From Paraneptunicella aestuarii (lineage in GTDB: Bacteria > Pseudomonadota > Gammaproteobacteria > Enterobacterales > Alteromonadaceae), in NCBI RefSeq assembly GCF_019900845.1, contig NZ_CP074570.1:1674001-1738000 (forward strand): a stretch of DNA of 64,000 nt. Reading direction: 5' to 3'. Of this stretch, positions 45,183 to 53,124 are shown piece after piece. The position numbers and the translations under genes are program-made. Position 1 is the first letter of the stretch. Every line of letters starts with the position of its first letter. Below the pieces are notes generated by a model that was not told the DNA's origin, made no database searches, and saw nothing but the letters and a program-made list of their open reading frames with translations.

Positions 45183-45404
45183 CGTCCTTTGGACGCGCCA
45201 GTCACTTTTCTTGTCTCTGAACAAGAAAAGTAACCCAAAGAAATCAGCCCCAACGGTTAACTGATTCCTGTGCTTCTCGAATATTGAAAGCCGGTCTCAC
45301 GGTGCATTCATGCACCGAGCAGCCCTAATTCATCATCCCTGATGAATTGCTCTCAATATTCTTGCGTTTTGCTCATTTAGTCAGGGAGTTAACCGAGGGG
45401 ATTA
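45183..45404. repeat. Nested multi-hairpin intergenic element
   Basis: Several stems fit together. A short CGTCC/GGACG hairpin (45183-45195) and an 11-bp hairpin ACTTTTCTTGT / ACAAGAAAAGT (45204-45231) stand at the left. An outer stem pairs CCCC (45248) and CGGTTAACT (45254) with AGTTAACCG (45387) and GGGG (45397). Inside it, GAATATTGA (45279) pairs with TCAATATTC (45353), enclosing two perfect hairpins, CGGTGCA-TTCA-TGCACCG (45300-45317) and AATTCATCA-TCCC-TGATGAATT (45327-45348). The result is a cloverleaf-like structure of over 150 bases. Similar CTTTTCTTG/CAAGAAAAG blocks are known in repeats of many gammaproteobacterial genomes. Function unknown. Confidence 0.65.
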
Positions 45405-45697
45405 GGCCATTCTTCAATCTTGATAATGCAGCAATTAGACAGTTACTAATTCCTGGCAATGCGAAAGAGACAAAAAATTGGAATAGCTCCTATTCAGGAA
45501 TAGTAAAGTGGTATTAGCTATTCGAGTAGTATGAAAACAATCAAAACACTGTTTGCTTGTGTTTGTGATTAAGAGACATAGTTTAGAGTCACAACAATCC
45601 TGAAACATTTTTCTCTTGTCCCTTGTCTTCTTATTGCTTCTAAATAATGTATTCTGCTTGAAAATAATAAAAATCGCTTAGCTTTCAGGAGAATAAA
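45405..45697. other. Non-coding remainder upstream of MAPEG gene
   Basis: About 290 AT-rich bases without a convincing frame. A short palindrome CTATTC-AG-GAATAG occurs near 45490. It presumably holds the promoter of the MAPEG gene, whose ribosome site CAGGAG is about 8 bases before its ATG. Confidence 0.4.
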
Positions 45698-46126
45698 ATG
45701 GAGTCGAATATTGCTTTACTACAACCCGTGGTGTTGCTGGTGTTGTGGTCACTCATTATGTGGTTGTGGATGTATGCTACCCGCATTCCCGCTATCATTT
45801 CTGCCAAGATGAAACTGGATCCCAATGCCCCTTCGGGCTCTCAAATGGCGCAGCTACCTGCGAATGTGCGTTGGAAGGCCGACAATTATAACCATTTGAT
45901 GGAACAACCCACCATTTTCTACGCCATCGTGTTGGCTTTGGTTTTTCTTGGTAATAACAGTGACTTAAGCATATATGCAGCTTGGGCTTACACTGTGTTA
46001 CGCATTATCCATAGCTTGGTGCAAGTCACCATTAACAAAATTGAATTGCGATTTGCCATATTCGTTCTGTCGAACGTGCCTTTATTTGTACTAACCATCA
46101 ATGCGGCGTTAAGAGTTTTTGCCTAA
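45698..46126 (+). CDS. MAPEG-family membrane protein
   Basis: A 142-residue protein with four membrane segments (residues 7-28, 74-92 and two more) matching the MAPEG superfamily: RWKADNYNHLMEQPTIFYAIVLAL and AWAYTVLRIIHSLVQVTINKIELRF. Eukaryotic members conjugate or isomerise glutathione or eicosanoids; bacterial members are mostly uncharacterised, and a glutathione-linked detoxifying role is only inferred. A CAGGAGAATAAA leader precedes the ATG. Confidence 0.9.
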   Translation: MESNIALLQPVVLLVLWSLIMWLWMYATRIPAIISAKMKLDPNAPSGSQMAQLPANVRWKADNYNHLMEQPTIFYAIVLALVFLGNNSDLSIYAAWAYTVLRIIHSLVQVTINKIELRFAIFVLSNVPLFVLTINAALRVFA

Positions 46127-46327
46127 ACCACTTACCTGTTACCTGTAGTGAACAGTCAAATGCAGTGAAGTTTGCAGACAATTGCCAGTAAACAGTTGTT
46201 ATTTGACGCTAATCTGGCACACTTTTACGCTTTATTTTATTGGGTAAATGATTACCCTGATATCGCGATCTAACCTCAAATCCCGAATCGAGGTTATGTC
46301 AATAAAACAATAACAAGAAGAGGGTGT

Positions 46328-47860
46328 ATGGCAAGTCAATCTTTTGTAACCCGTGCCTTGGATAAGGTCGAGAAGGTGGGTAACAAGCTCCCGGATCCTG
46401 CTGTGATGTTTTTGATCAGCTTGATCATCGTGTGGGTGTTATCTGCATTACTTTCAGGAGTGAGTTTTTCCTCACTTGATCCACGAACTGGAGAAGCTGT
46501 CGTTGTTAATAATTTGCTGACAGGCGCTTCTTTAGCTGATTTTCTATCAAGAATGGTCACAATCTTCACTGGTTTTGCGCCATTAGGTGTTGTGCTGGTG
46601 GCGATGCTGGGTGTTGGTGTCGCTGAGCATTCAGGTTTTATCAATGCTGGTTTGAAGCGTATGCTCGATTCAACGCCTAAAGCATTGCTAACCCCTTCTA
46701 TTATTCTGGTGGCTTTGGTCAGCCATACAGCGACTGATGCCGGTTATGTACTGGTTATTCCTCTTGCAGGTGTGATCTTCTACGCCATGGGGCGTCATCC
46801 TCTGGCGGGTATTGCGGCGGCTTTTGCTGGGGTAAGTGGCGGATTCAGCGCTAACTTTATTCCATCGGCGATAGACCCATTATTGCAAAGCTTTACTCAA
46901 AGCGCGGCTCAAATTATTGATCCGGCTATTCAGGTCAATCCGTTGAATAACTGGTTCTTCAACTCTGCTTCAAGCATTTTGATCGTGTTGTTGGGTTGGT
47001 ATCTCACTGACAAGGTGATCGAACCTCGCCTTCAAAACACCGAAATTGACGGCGATCCTGCTGAAATCCCTAAATTTGAAGAACTGAACGCTCAACAAAC
47101 CAAAGCCTTGCGCGCAGCGACGGCTGTCATGGTTGGCGGTATTGTGGCCCTGGTCGCCATTCTTTGGCCTGCGGATTCTCCCATGCGTGCTGCCAATGGT
47201 GAGCTAACCTCTTTTGCTGCACCTGTTATGCGCTCAATCGTGCCTTTGATATTTTTGCTGTTCTTATTGCCGGGCGTTGTTTATGGCTATATTGCAGGAA
47301 CCTTTAAAACCACCAGAGACGTTATCGGTAGCATGACCAAAGCCATGGAAAGCATGGCCTATTATGTGGTCATGGCCTTCTTCTGCGCCTTGTTTATTGA
47401 TGCTTTCAGCAAATCCAATTTGGGAGCATTGTTGGCAATTGAAGGGGCTCAGGTGTTGAAAGCCATGAACCTGCCCAGCATGGTGACAATCGTTGGATTA
47501 ATCTTCTTAACTGCATTTGTGAACCTGTTTGTGGGCTCATCGTCTGCGAAATGGGCACTATTGGGGCCGATATTCGTACCTATGTTGATGCAATTGAACA
47601 TTTCTCCTGATTTAACTCAAGCTGCTTATCGTTTGGGGGATTCCTCTTCCAATATTATTACCCCATTAATGCCTTATTTCCCATTAGTGGTGGTGTATTG
47701 CCAGCGTTATGTGAAATCTACCGGCATTGGTACTTTGTTATCACTTATGTTGCCGTACTGCATCACTATTATTCTGGCGTGGACAGCCTTCTTGCTGCTT
47801 TATTGGGGCTTGGGTTTCCCTCTAGGTATTCAGTCCAGCTACATTTATCCAGCAGGGTAA
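46328..47860 (+). CDS. AbgT-family p-aminobenzoyl-glutamate transporter
   Basis: A 510-residue membrane transporter with about twelve segments. Diagnostic blocks are KLPDPAVMFLISLIIVW, VSHTATDAGYVLVIPLAG, GVSGGFSANFIPSAIDPLLQSFTQ and GSSSAKWALLGPIFVPMLM. Family members import p-aminobenzoyl-glutamate or export sulfonamides by proton drive. The hairpin just after its stop probably ends the transcript. No abgAB hydrolase genes lie beside it. Confidence 0.92.
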   Translation: MASQSFVTRALDKVEKVGNKLPDPAVMFLISLIIVWVLSALLSGVSFSSLDPRTGEAVVVNNLLTGASLADFLSRMVTIFTGFAPLGVVLVAMLGVGVAEHSGFINAGLKRMLDSTPKALLTPSIILVALVSHTATDAGYVLVIPLAGVIFYAMGRHPLAGIAAAFAGVSGGFSANFIPSAIDPLLQSFTQSAAQIIDPAIQVNPLNNWFFNSASSILIVLLGWYLTDKVIEPRLQNTEIDGDPAEIPKFEELNAQQTKALRAATAVMVGGIVALVAILWPADSPMRAANGELTSFAAPVMRSIVPLIFLLFLLPGVVYGYIAGTFKTTRDVIGSMTKAMESMAYYVVMAFFCALFIDAFSKSNLGALLAIEGAQVLKAMNLPSMVTIVGLIFLTAFVNLFVGSSSAKWALLGPIFVPMLMQLNISPDLTQAAYRLGDSSSNIITPLMPYFPLVVVYCQRYVKSTGIGTLLSLMLPYCITIILAWTAFLLLYWGLGFPLGIQSSYIYPAG

Positions 47861-47866
47861 GTGGTG

Positions 47867-49267
47867 TTAGCAAGCTGTGTGATTTCTGATGAGTTCACAC
47901 AGCTTGTTTAATTTCTCTCTAATTTTGTCATCTAAAGGCCATCCGGCGTTAATTCTTAAGCAATCCTGATACAGCGAAAGCGTGGTAAATGACGCACCAA
48001 TCCTGATATCCAGATCATTTTCCTGCGCGGCTTTTTGTAGCTTTTTGCAGTGCAAACCGGGTATTTGCAACCACAGCACTGTGCCGCCTTGGGGCGAACT
48101 AATAGCCGCGTTTTCCGGGAGTTGTTGACGCAGCAAGGCAATATACTCCTGAACATTTAAGGTTAAAAAGGTGCGTAGCTTGTTTAAGTGCTGTTGATAC
48201 TGCCCTGTGTTGATGAAGTCAGCCAAGCCCACTTGCACTGGCGTATTCAAACCTAGTTGGCTTACTGCGACTCTTTTGATCATGGCATCTTTGTAGATAC
48301 CAGGAATACACCAGCCAACCCTAAACCCTGGCGAGAGTGTTTTCGATACCGATGAACACCACAATATATAGCCACCTTTGTCCCAATATTTGGCAGGTAA
48401 AGGCATATTCTTACTATGAGAAAGCTCAATATAAACATCATCTTCAATCACTGGAAATTGATGCTTGTTAGCCAGTTCAGCCAATGCCTGTTTTTGCTCT
48501 TGAGACAGGCTCATGCCCTGCGGATTCATGTGCGATGTGCTAAATAATCCCGCTTGAGCATTGCCTTGTAGAATATGTTTTTCCAACTGAGTTAGATCGA
48601 TGCCTTCAGAGGTGCAGGGGAGTTCTATGACTTTTCTGTCCATCAGTGCTAACAGTTCCAATAAGCCACTAAAACAGGGGGAACTGATAGCCACGCTATC
48701 GCCCGGTTTTGTGGTGGCTTCCAGCGCGAATTGAATAGCATTGATACAACCATTGGTGATCACCAGATCATTCGCGAGGATTGGGAACCCGTGCGAGCTA
48801 AAATGCCTGGAAAGGACTTCGCGTAAGCGTTGGTTGCCTTGTGTTTCCGGGTATTCATGTAGTGCTTCGGCGAAGTTGCTAATGCTGCGTTTCAGGCTGC
48901 GCTGTAACATTAATGTTGGCATCAGTTCAGGCGCAATGCGGGATATGCCTAAAGGGCCAGATTGGCGAAATTCCTGATAGCAGCTTCCTGAATAATCATT
49001 GGCTGACAGGCTTTTTATCTGACTTTGAAACTGTGGTGTTTCGGGTGTGCTTTGATCCGATAATGGGCGAGAAATGTAAAAACCGGACTGCGGTTTGGCA
49101 ACAATCCAGCCCAATTCTTCCAACAGATGATAACTGTTTAGCATGGTTGTCATACTGACATTTTGCAGTTTGGCCATATGTCGTAGAGACGGCATTTTTG
49201 CACCAATATGCAGCTTACTGCTACGAATGTCTTGAATAATGTGCTCAGCGATCTCTTTATAGCGCAT
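47867..49267 (-). CDS. MocR/PdxR-type GntR regulator with aminotransferase domain
   Basis: A 466-residue fusion: an N-terminal winged helix of the GntR type (residues 1-75, MRYKEIAEHIIQDIRSSKLHIGAKMPSLRHMAKL), a short linker, and a fold type I aminotransferase domain with the PLP lysine in SSVSKTLSPGFRVGW. MocR regulators use PLP or an amino acid adduct as effector. It is divergent from the EamA exporter gene at 49428, which is its likely target. Its C-terminal codons overlap the hairpin that ends the abgT transcript. Confidence 0.93.
   Translation of the reverse strand: MRYKEIAEHIIQDIRSSKLHIGAKMPSLRHMAKLQNVSMTTMLNSYHLLEELGWIVAKPQSGFYISRPLSDQSTPETPQFQSQIKSLSANDYSGSCYQEFRQSGPLGISRIAPELMPTLMLQRSLKRSISNFAEALHEYPETQGNQRLREVLSRHFSSHGFPILANDLVITNGCINAIQFALEATTKPGDSVAISSPCFSGLLELLALMDRKVIELPCTSEGIDLTQLEKHILQGNAQAGLFSTSHMNPQGMSLSQEQKQALAELANKHQFPVIEDDVYIELSHSKNMPLPAKYWDKGGYILWCSSVSKTLSPGFRVGWCIPGIYKDAMIKRVAVSQLGLNTPVQVGLADFINTGQYQQHLNKLRTFLTLNVQEYIALLRQQLPENAAISSPQGGTVLWLQIPGLHCKKLQKAAQENDLDIRIGASFTTLSLYQDCLRINAGWPLDDKIREKLNKLCELIRNHTAC
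47871..47906 (+). terminator. Hairpin between convergent abgT and MocR genes
   Basis: Perfect 11-bp stem CAAGCTGTGTG / CACACAGCTTG with a 14-base loop, after the abgT stop and within the last codons of the MocR gene. It can act as terminator for abgT. The T run (GTTTA) is short. Confidence 0.55.
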
Positions 49268-49427
49268 GCTTTGCGGTTTCCGTATCTGGATGAATTAATG
49301 CATTGGCTAATGCAACTTTTTCAAACTGTATACTAAATAAATTAAAAAATTGATACTGTTATTTGTTTTGTGAACCTTTCATAGTGTGCCTCACGGTTTT
49401 GATAAATGTTGAACGCTTTGAGGATCT

Positions 49428-50342
49428 ATGAAACTGCGAGATTTAATCATTGCTATTGCTTTGATGTGTTTATGGGGTTTGAACTTTTCGGTCATTAAGT
49501 TAGGAGCCGATCAAATTAACCCGGTGTTATTAACCGCTATGCGTTTTATTTTTGCGGTATTTCCAGCCATCTTTTTTATAGCTCGGCCTAATGTCTCCCT
49601 AAAATATTTAGTCGCTTATGGTTTGAGCTTTGGTGTTGGCGTGTGGGGTATGATGACCTGGTCTATCACCTTGGGGCTTTCTGCCGGAATGGCTGGCGTG
49701 CTGTTGCAATTGAGTATGGTGTTTGGGTTGTTACTGGGTTGGCTTTATCTGAAAGAAACCATTCAGCCTCAGAAAAAGCTCGGCGCTATGTTAGCGCTTG
49801 CCGGGTTGGCGATGAGCTTTATGTTGCAGGATGGATCTGTGCCGCCGAGCGCTTTGATTTTCGCACTTATTGCCGGGTTTAGCTGGAGCCTGACGGCATT
49901 GATAGTGAAACTCTCTAAAACTACACAAGTCTTTGCTTTTAGTGTCTGGGGAATGTTGTTTGCGCCTGTTCCATTGTTATTTCTGGCCTGGGTTAGCCAC
50001 GGTAGTGAAGTATTTATTCAATTACCGCAACAAATGAATGGCACGGTCTGGTTTTCTATTTTGTTTCAGGCTTACCCAACCACATTATTAGGGTACTGGA
50101 TCTGGAATAAAATGGTGTTGAAGTATCCATTGTCGACCACTTCTTTGTTAACTACCTTGGTGCCTGTATTTGGTATTTTAGGCAGTGTTGTTTTTTATGA
50201 TGAGCAATTGGGCGCAACAAAGCTGGTCGCTTGTTTGTTGATCCTGTCCGGGCTTTTGGTTAGTCAGATACAGTGGTCTCAACTGGCAGCAATATTACGT
50301 GTAAAAAACAGACTGCGTAAAAGAGCGACAACCTCCTCCTGA
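49428..50342 (+). CDS. EamA/DMT-family exporter
   Basis: A 304-residue protein with ten membrane segments in two EamA repeats, close to E. coli EamA (YdeD), an exporter of O-acetylserine and cysteine. Evidence: MCLWGLNFSVIKLGADQINPVLLTAMRF, GLLLGWLYLKETIQP and the second-repeat FFLVYDEQLGATKL-like FYDEQLGATKLVACLLILSGL. It is divergent from the MocR gene and may be under its control. Substrate is unproven. Confidence 0.9.
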   Translation: MKLRDLIIAIALMCLWGLNFSVIKLGADQINPVLLTAMRFIFAVFPAIFFIARPNVSLKYLVAYGLSFGVGVWGMMTWSITLGLSAGMAGVLLQLSMVFGLLLGWLYLKETIQPQKKLGAMLALAGLAMSFMLQDGSVPPSALIFALIAGFSWSLTALIVKLSKTTQVFAFSVWGMLFAPVPLLFLAWVSHGSEVFIQLPQQMNGTVWFSILFQAYPTTLLGYWIWNKMVLKYPLSTTSLLTTLVPVFGILGSVVFYDEQLGATKLVACLLILSGLLVSQIQWSQLAAILRVKNRLRKRATTSS

Positions 50343-50367
50343 TTACGAATATTCTATTCCGCCTTTT

Positions 50368-50424
50368 ATCGTCATCATTGACTCTGGTTTAATTTGTGTC
50401 CATTAAACCTGTCATGATGACGAT
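50368..50424. other. Large near-perfect hairpin after eamA
   Basis: ATCGTCATCATTGAC at 50368 pairs with GTCATGATGACGAT at 50411 (one base missing), with an inner GGTTTA / TAAACC stem. It begins 26 bases after the eamA stop and may end or stabilise that transcript; no clear T run follows. Confidence 0.5.
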
Positions 50425-50540
50425 ATTTCAACATATTGAATTTATTAACCTTTTCTAAAAATCTCAAAATAACGCTTGTTAAAAGGAACGTGCAATGTTA
50501 GAAAGTCAAGCCTAGGCGCTTACATTGTGCTGGAAAGAAA

Positions 50541-50568
50541 TTGTTTTTAGTATCGTTTACTTTACAAC
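50541..50568 (+). promoter_or_regulatory. Candidate promoter of the aroF-tyrA leader transcript
   Basis: TTGTTT at 50541-50546 and TACAAC at 50563-50568 with 16 bases between, 30 bases before the leader-peptide ATG. A small CTTGC-TTT-GCAAG hairpin follows at 50568-50580. Confidence 0.4.
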
Positions 50569-50597
50569 TTGCTTTGCAAGAAAGAGGCTTGAGTAAA

Positions 50598-50654
50598 ATG
50601 AAACCTTGCGAACTCCTTCGCTACCCTCCTTATTATTATCACTATTATTGGTGA
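50598..50654 (+). CDS. Tyrosine-rich leader peptide of aroF-tyrA
   Basis: An 18-residue peptide, MKPCELLRYPPYYYHYYW, with six tyrosines in the last ten residues and two prolines before them. An AGAGG motif lies ten bases before the ATG. It stands 95 bases upstream of aroF, whose product begins tyrosine synthesis with tyrA. Such a peptide is the hallmark of ribosome-mediated attenuation, in which stalling at scarce Tyr-tRNA changes mRNA folding. Downstream, GGTAATG-CCA-CATTACC (50667-50683) forms a hairpin; its right arm can instead pair with TGGTGAT (50649-50655). A strong T-rich terminator is not obvious. Confidence 0.72.
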   Translation: MKPCELLRYPPYYYHYYW

Positions 50655-50666
50655 TATTAGCTTTTA

Positions 50667-50683
50667 GGTAATGCCACATTACC
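50667..50683 (+). promoter_or_regulatory. Leader hairpin downstream of the Tyr peptide
   Basis: GGTAATG-CCA-CATTACC, a 7-bp stem. The segment ATTACCA (50678-50684) may alternatively pair with TGGTGAT over the last Trp and stop codons of the leader, allowing two exclusive folds. Confidence 0.5.
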
Positions 50684-50749
50684 ACTCGCCGTCAGGCACC
50701 CACTTTTCCCAAAATTTAAACTGAATATTTAACTGAATTAGGTTACACA

Positions 50750-51841
50750 ATGAATATGGCGCACGTAGATAATGTCCACATCTCCTCAGAGAATGTATTA
50801 GTTACTCCTTTGCAATTGCAGGAAGAGCTTCCAGTTAGTGATAAGGCATTGGAAAAGATCGAAGAATCCAGAAAGATCATTTCCGATATTATTCATCGCC
50901 GCGATCACCGTTTGTTAGTGGTTTCCGGCCCTTGCTCCATTCACGATATTGAGGCTGCAAAAGAATATGCGCTGAAATTGAAAGAGTTGCATGAAGTCTG
51001 TAAAGACACTTTGTTCATTGTGATGAGAGTGTATTTTGAAAAGCCAAGAACAACGGTGGGTTGGAAAGGGTTGATTAATGATCCCAATATCGACGGTAGT
51101 TTCGATATTGAAAGCGGCTTGCGTAAAGCGCGTGAATTGTTGATTTGGTTGGCGGAGCTTGAACTGCCTGTTGCAACAGAAGCGCTGGATCCGATCAGCC
51201 CTCAGTATCTGGCAGAGTTTTTCAGTTGGTCTGCCATTGGAGCACGTACCTCTGAGTCTCAAACTCACCGTGAAATGGCCAGTGGTTTGTCGATGCCGGT
51301 TGGTTTTAAAAACGGCACTGATGGCAGCTTGGATATCGCGATTAATGCATTACGCTCTGCTGCGTCGCCACATAGTTTTATGGGCATTAACAAGCAGGGG
51401 CAGGTGAGTATTATTAACACTCAGGGGAACGGAGATGGGCATATTATTCTGCGTGGTGGAAAACAGCCAAATTATGACTCTGTGTGCGTGTCTGACTGCG
51501 AAGAGATTTTAAATGAAAACAAGTTGTCGGCAGGTTTGGTAATTGATTGTAGCCATGCTAATTCCTCCAGAGATTATCGCCGTCAGGTTCCAGTGGCCAT
51601 GAACGTGATTAACCAGATCCTGGAAGGTAATCAGTCGATTATCGGGATCATGTTGGAAAGTCATTTGAAAGAAGGTAGTCAATCAAGCACCAATAAGTCT
51701 AAAGATGAGCTGGAATATGGGGTGTCGATTACTGATGCTTGTATTAATTGGAAAACAACGTCCGATTTATTGCATCAAGCGCGCGAGAAATTGATTACAG
51801 TATTGCCTATGCGTTTGAATAAGCGTAATCAGGCGCTTTAA
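50750..51841 (+). CDS. aroF: 3-deoxy-7-phosphoheptulonate synthase (probable Tyr-regulated)
   Basis: DAHP synthase, condensing phosphoenolpyruvate and erythrose 4-phosphate, the first step to aromatic amino acids. The 363 residues match the AroF/G/H type I family: VVSGPCSIHDIEAAKEYA, KPRTTVGWKGLINDP, GFKNGTDGS and DCSHANSSRDYRRQ. Its place directly before tyrA, as in E. coli aroF-tyrA, and the upstream Tyr leader suggest the tyrosine-sensitive isozyme; the symbol rests on that context. Confidence 0.93.
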   Translation: MNMAHVDNVHISSENVLVTPLQLQEELPVSDKALEKIEESRKIISDIIHRRDHRLLVVSGPCSIHDIEAAKEYALKLKELHEVCKDTLFIVMRVYFEKPRTTVGWKGLINDPNIDGSFDIESGLRKARELLIWLAELELPVATEALDPISPQYLAEFFSWSAIGARTSESQTHREMASGLSMPVGFKNGTDGSLDIAINALRSAASPHSFMGINKQGQVSIINTQGNGDGHIILRGGKQPNYDSVCVSDCEEILNENKLSAGLVIDCSHANSSRDYRRQVPVAMNVINQILEGNQSIIGIMLESHLKEGSQSSTNKSKDELEYGVSITDACINWKTTSDLLHQAREKLITVLPMRLNKRNQAL

Positions 51842-51883
51842 TTAAATAATTGAAGAAACGCCCGAGTCACCGAGAGGAAGAGA

Positions 51884-53020
51884 ATGACCGATATTTCACT
51901 GGATGCATTACGTCAACAAATCGACCAACTGGATAGCCAGTTGGTTGAGTTGCTGGCAAAACGCTCGCAGCTAACACAGCAAGTGGGAAAATATAAAAGT
52001 CAGGTAGGGCTACCGATTTATGTTCCTAGCCGTGAAGCGGAATTGCTGGCTAAGCGACGTCAACAGGCGGAAGACAAAGGCGTTTCAGCCGATTTAATTG
52101 AAGATGTATTGCGACGGATAATCCGCGAATCGTATCAAACTCAGAACAACAGCTATTTGTGCGCTAATCCTGACGCTGGTCGAGTGGTTATTATCGGTGG
52201 TGGCGGTGCTTTGGGTAGCCTGTTTGTGAGTATGTTTGGTCGTAGTGGATATCAGGTCGACGTGATTGAACAGGACGATTGGGATAGCGCATCAGAAAAA
52301 TTCAAGCAGGCTGGACTTGTGCTGGTATCCGTTCCGATTCGAGTGACGCAACAGGTCATTAAACAGCTCTCAAACTTGCCTGAGCATTGTATTCTTGCCG
52401 ATATCACCAGTGTGAAGTCAGAGCCTTTGCAAGCCATGATGAAGGCGCACAAAGGCCCGGTTGTAGGCTTGCACCCAATGTTTGGCCCCGGCATTAAAAG
52501 CTTTGCCAAACAAGTTGTGGTGGCCTGTGAAGGTCGCAAGCCTGAAGAGTATCAGTGGCTGCTTGAGCAGATTAAGATTTGGGGAGCCGCAGTATTTTAC
52601 ACCGAAGCACAGCAGCATGACGATGCCATGGCGTTTATTCAGGTAATGCGCCATTTCAGCAGCTTTGTGTATGGCGCTCATTTGGCAGAAGAAGATCCGG
52701 ATTTGGATTTACTGGTGTCGCTCAGCTCACCCATTTATCGACTGGAATTGGCAATGGTAGGGCGCTTGTTTGCTCAGGATCCGGTTCTGTACGCAGACAT
52801 TATCTTTTCCAATCAGAAAAGCATTGGCTTATTAAAGCGCTTTAGAGAGCGTTTAGACAAGTACCTGAAACTGGTTGAATCCGGCAACAAAGAAGGCTTT
52901 ATTGAACAGTTTAGAGATATTGCCACCTGGTTTGGCGACTATTCAAAACAGTGTTTACAGGATAGCGAGAAGTTATTGCTTAAAGCGGATGACGATCGAA
53001 CGTTAAGTACCGGGATTTGA
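51884..53020 (+). CDS. tyrA: Bifunctional chorismate mutase/prephenate dehydrogenase
   Basis: Converts chorismate to prephenate and then to 4-hydroxyphenylpyruvate, committing to tyrosine. The 378 residues match TyrA. The AroQ-type mutase domain is N-terminal (residues 1-90, LRQQIDQLDSQLVELLAKRSQLTQQVGKYK) and an NAD-binding dehydrogenase follows (VVIIGGGGALGSLFVSMFGRSGYQVDVIEQDDW). It is 42 bases after aroF. Convergent pheA lies about 100 bases further on. Confidence 0.96.
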   Translation: MTDISLDALRQQIDQLDSQLVELLAKRSQLTQQVGKYKSQVGLPIYVPSREAELLAKRRQQAEDKGVSADLIEDVLRRIIRESYQTQNNSYLCANPDAGRVVIIGGGGALGSLFVSMFGRSGYQVDVIEQDDWDSASEKFKQAGLVLVSVPIRVTQQVIKQLSNLPEHCILADITSVKSEPLQAMMKAHKGPVVGLHPMFGPGIKSFAKQVVVACEGRKPEEYQWLLEQIKIWGAAVFYTEAQQHDDAMAFIQVMRHFSSFVYGAHLAEEDPDLDLLVSLSSPIYRLELAMVGRLFAQDPVLYADIIFSNQKSIGLLKRFRERLDKYLKLVESGNKEGFIEQFRDIATWFGDYSKQCLQDSEKLLLKADDDRTLSTGI

Positions 53021-53035
53021 TTTATCAGAAACAGT

Positions 53036-53069
53036 TTAATTAGCTGTAATACTTAATTAGCTGTAATAC
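53036..53069. repeat. Perfect 17-bp tandem duplication after tyrA
   Basis: TTAATTAGCTGTAATAC occurs twice head to tail between the tyrA stop and the shared terminator. Probably a recent slippage duplication. Confidence 0.85.
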
Positions 53070-53074
53070 TTAGA

Positions 53075-53098
53075 AAAGCAGGGAAGATTCCCTGCTTT
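53075..53098. terminator. Bidirectional terminator between tyrA and pheA
   Basis: Perfect 11-bp stem AAAGCAGGGAA / TTCCCTGCTTT with T-rich ends on both strands. It serves the convergent tyrA and pheA transcripts. Confidence 0.85.
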
Positions 53099-53124
53099 CC
53101 TATATTTAACCCTTTATTCTTTAC

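Larger units (their letters stand above)
50343..50597. other. Intergenic region between eamA and the aroF leader
   Basis: It contains a hairpin at 50368-50424 and a possible promoter, TTGTTT (50541) with TACAAC (50563), 16 bases apart. A very short frame MLESQA after AAGGAAC (50495) is not accepted as a gene. Confidence 0.45.

Noticed and set aside
50495..50515. Six-codon frame MLESQA after an AAGGAAC motif
   Set aside because: Too short to support, not rich in any amino acid linked to a neighbouring gene.
50541..50570. Possible TyrR box before the Tyr leader
   Set aside because: TGTTTT and TTTACT half-sites are eight bases apart and differ from TGTAAA-N6-TTTACA, so it is not a credible match.
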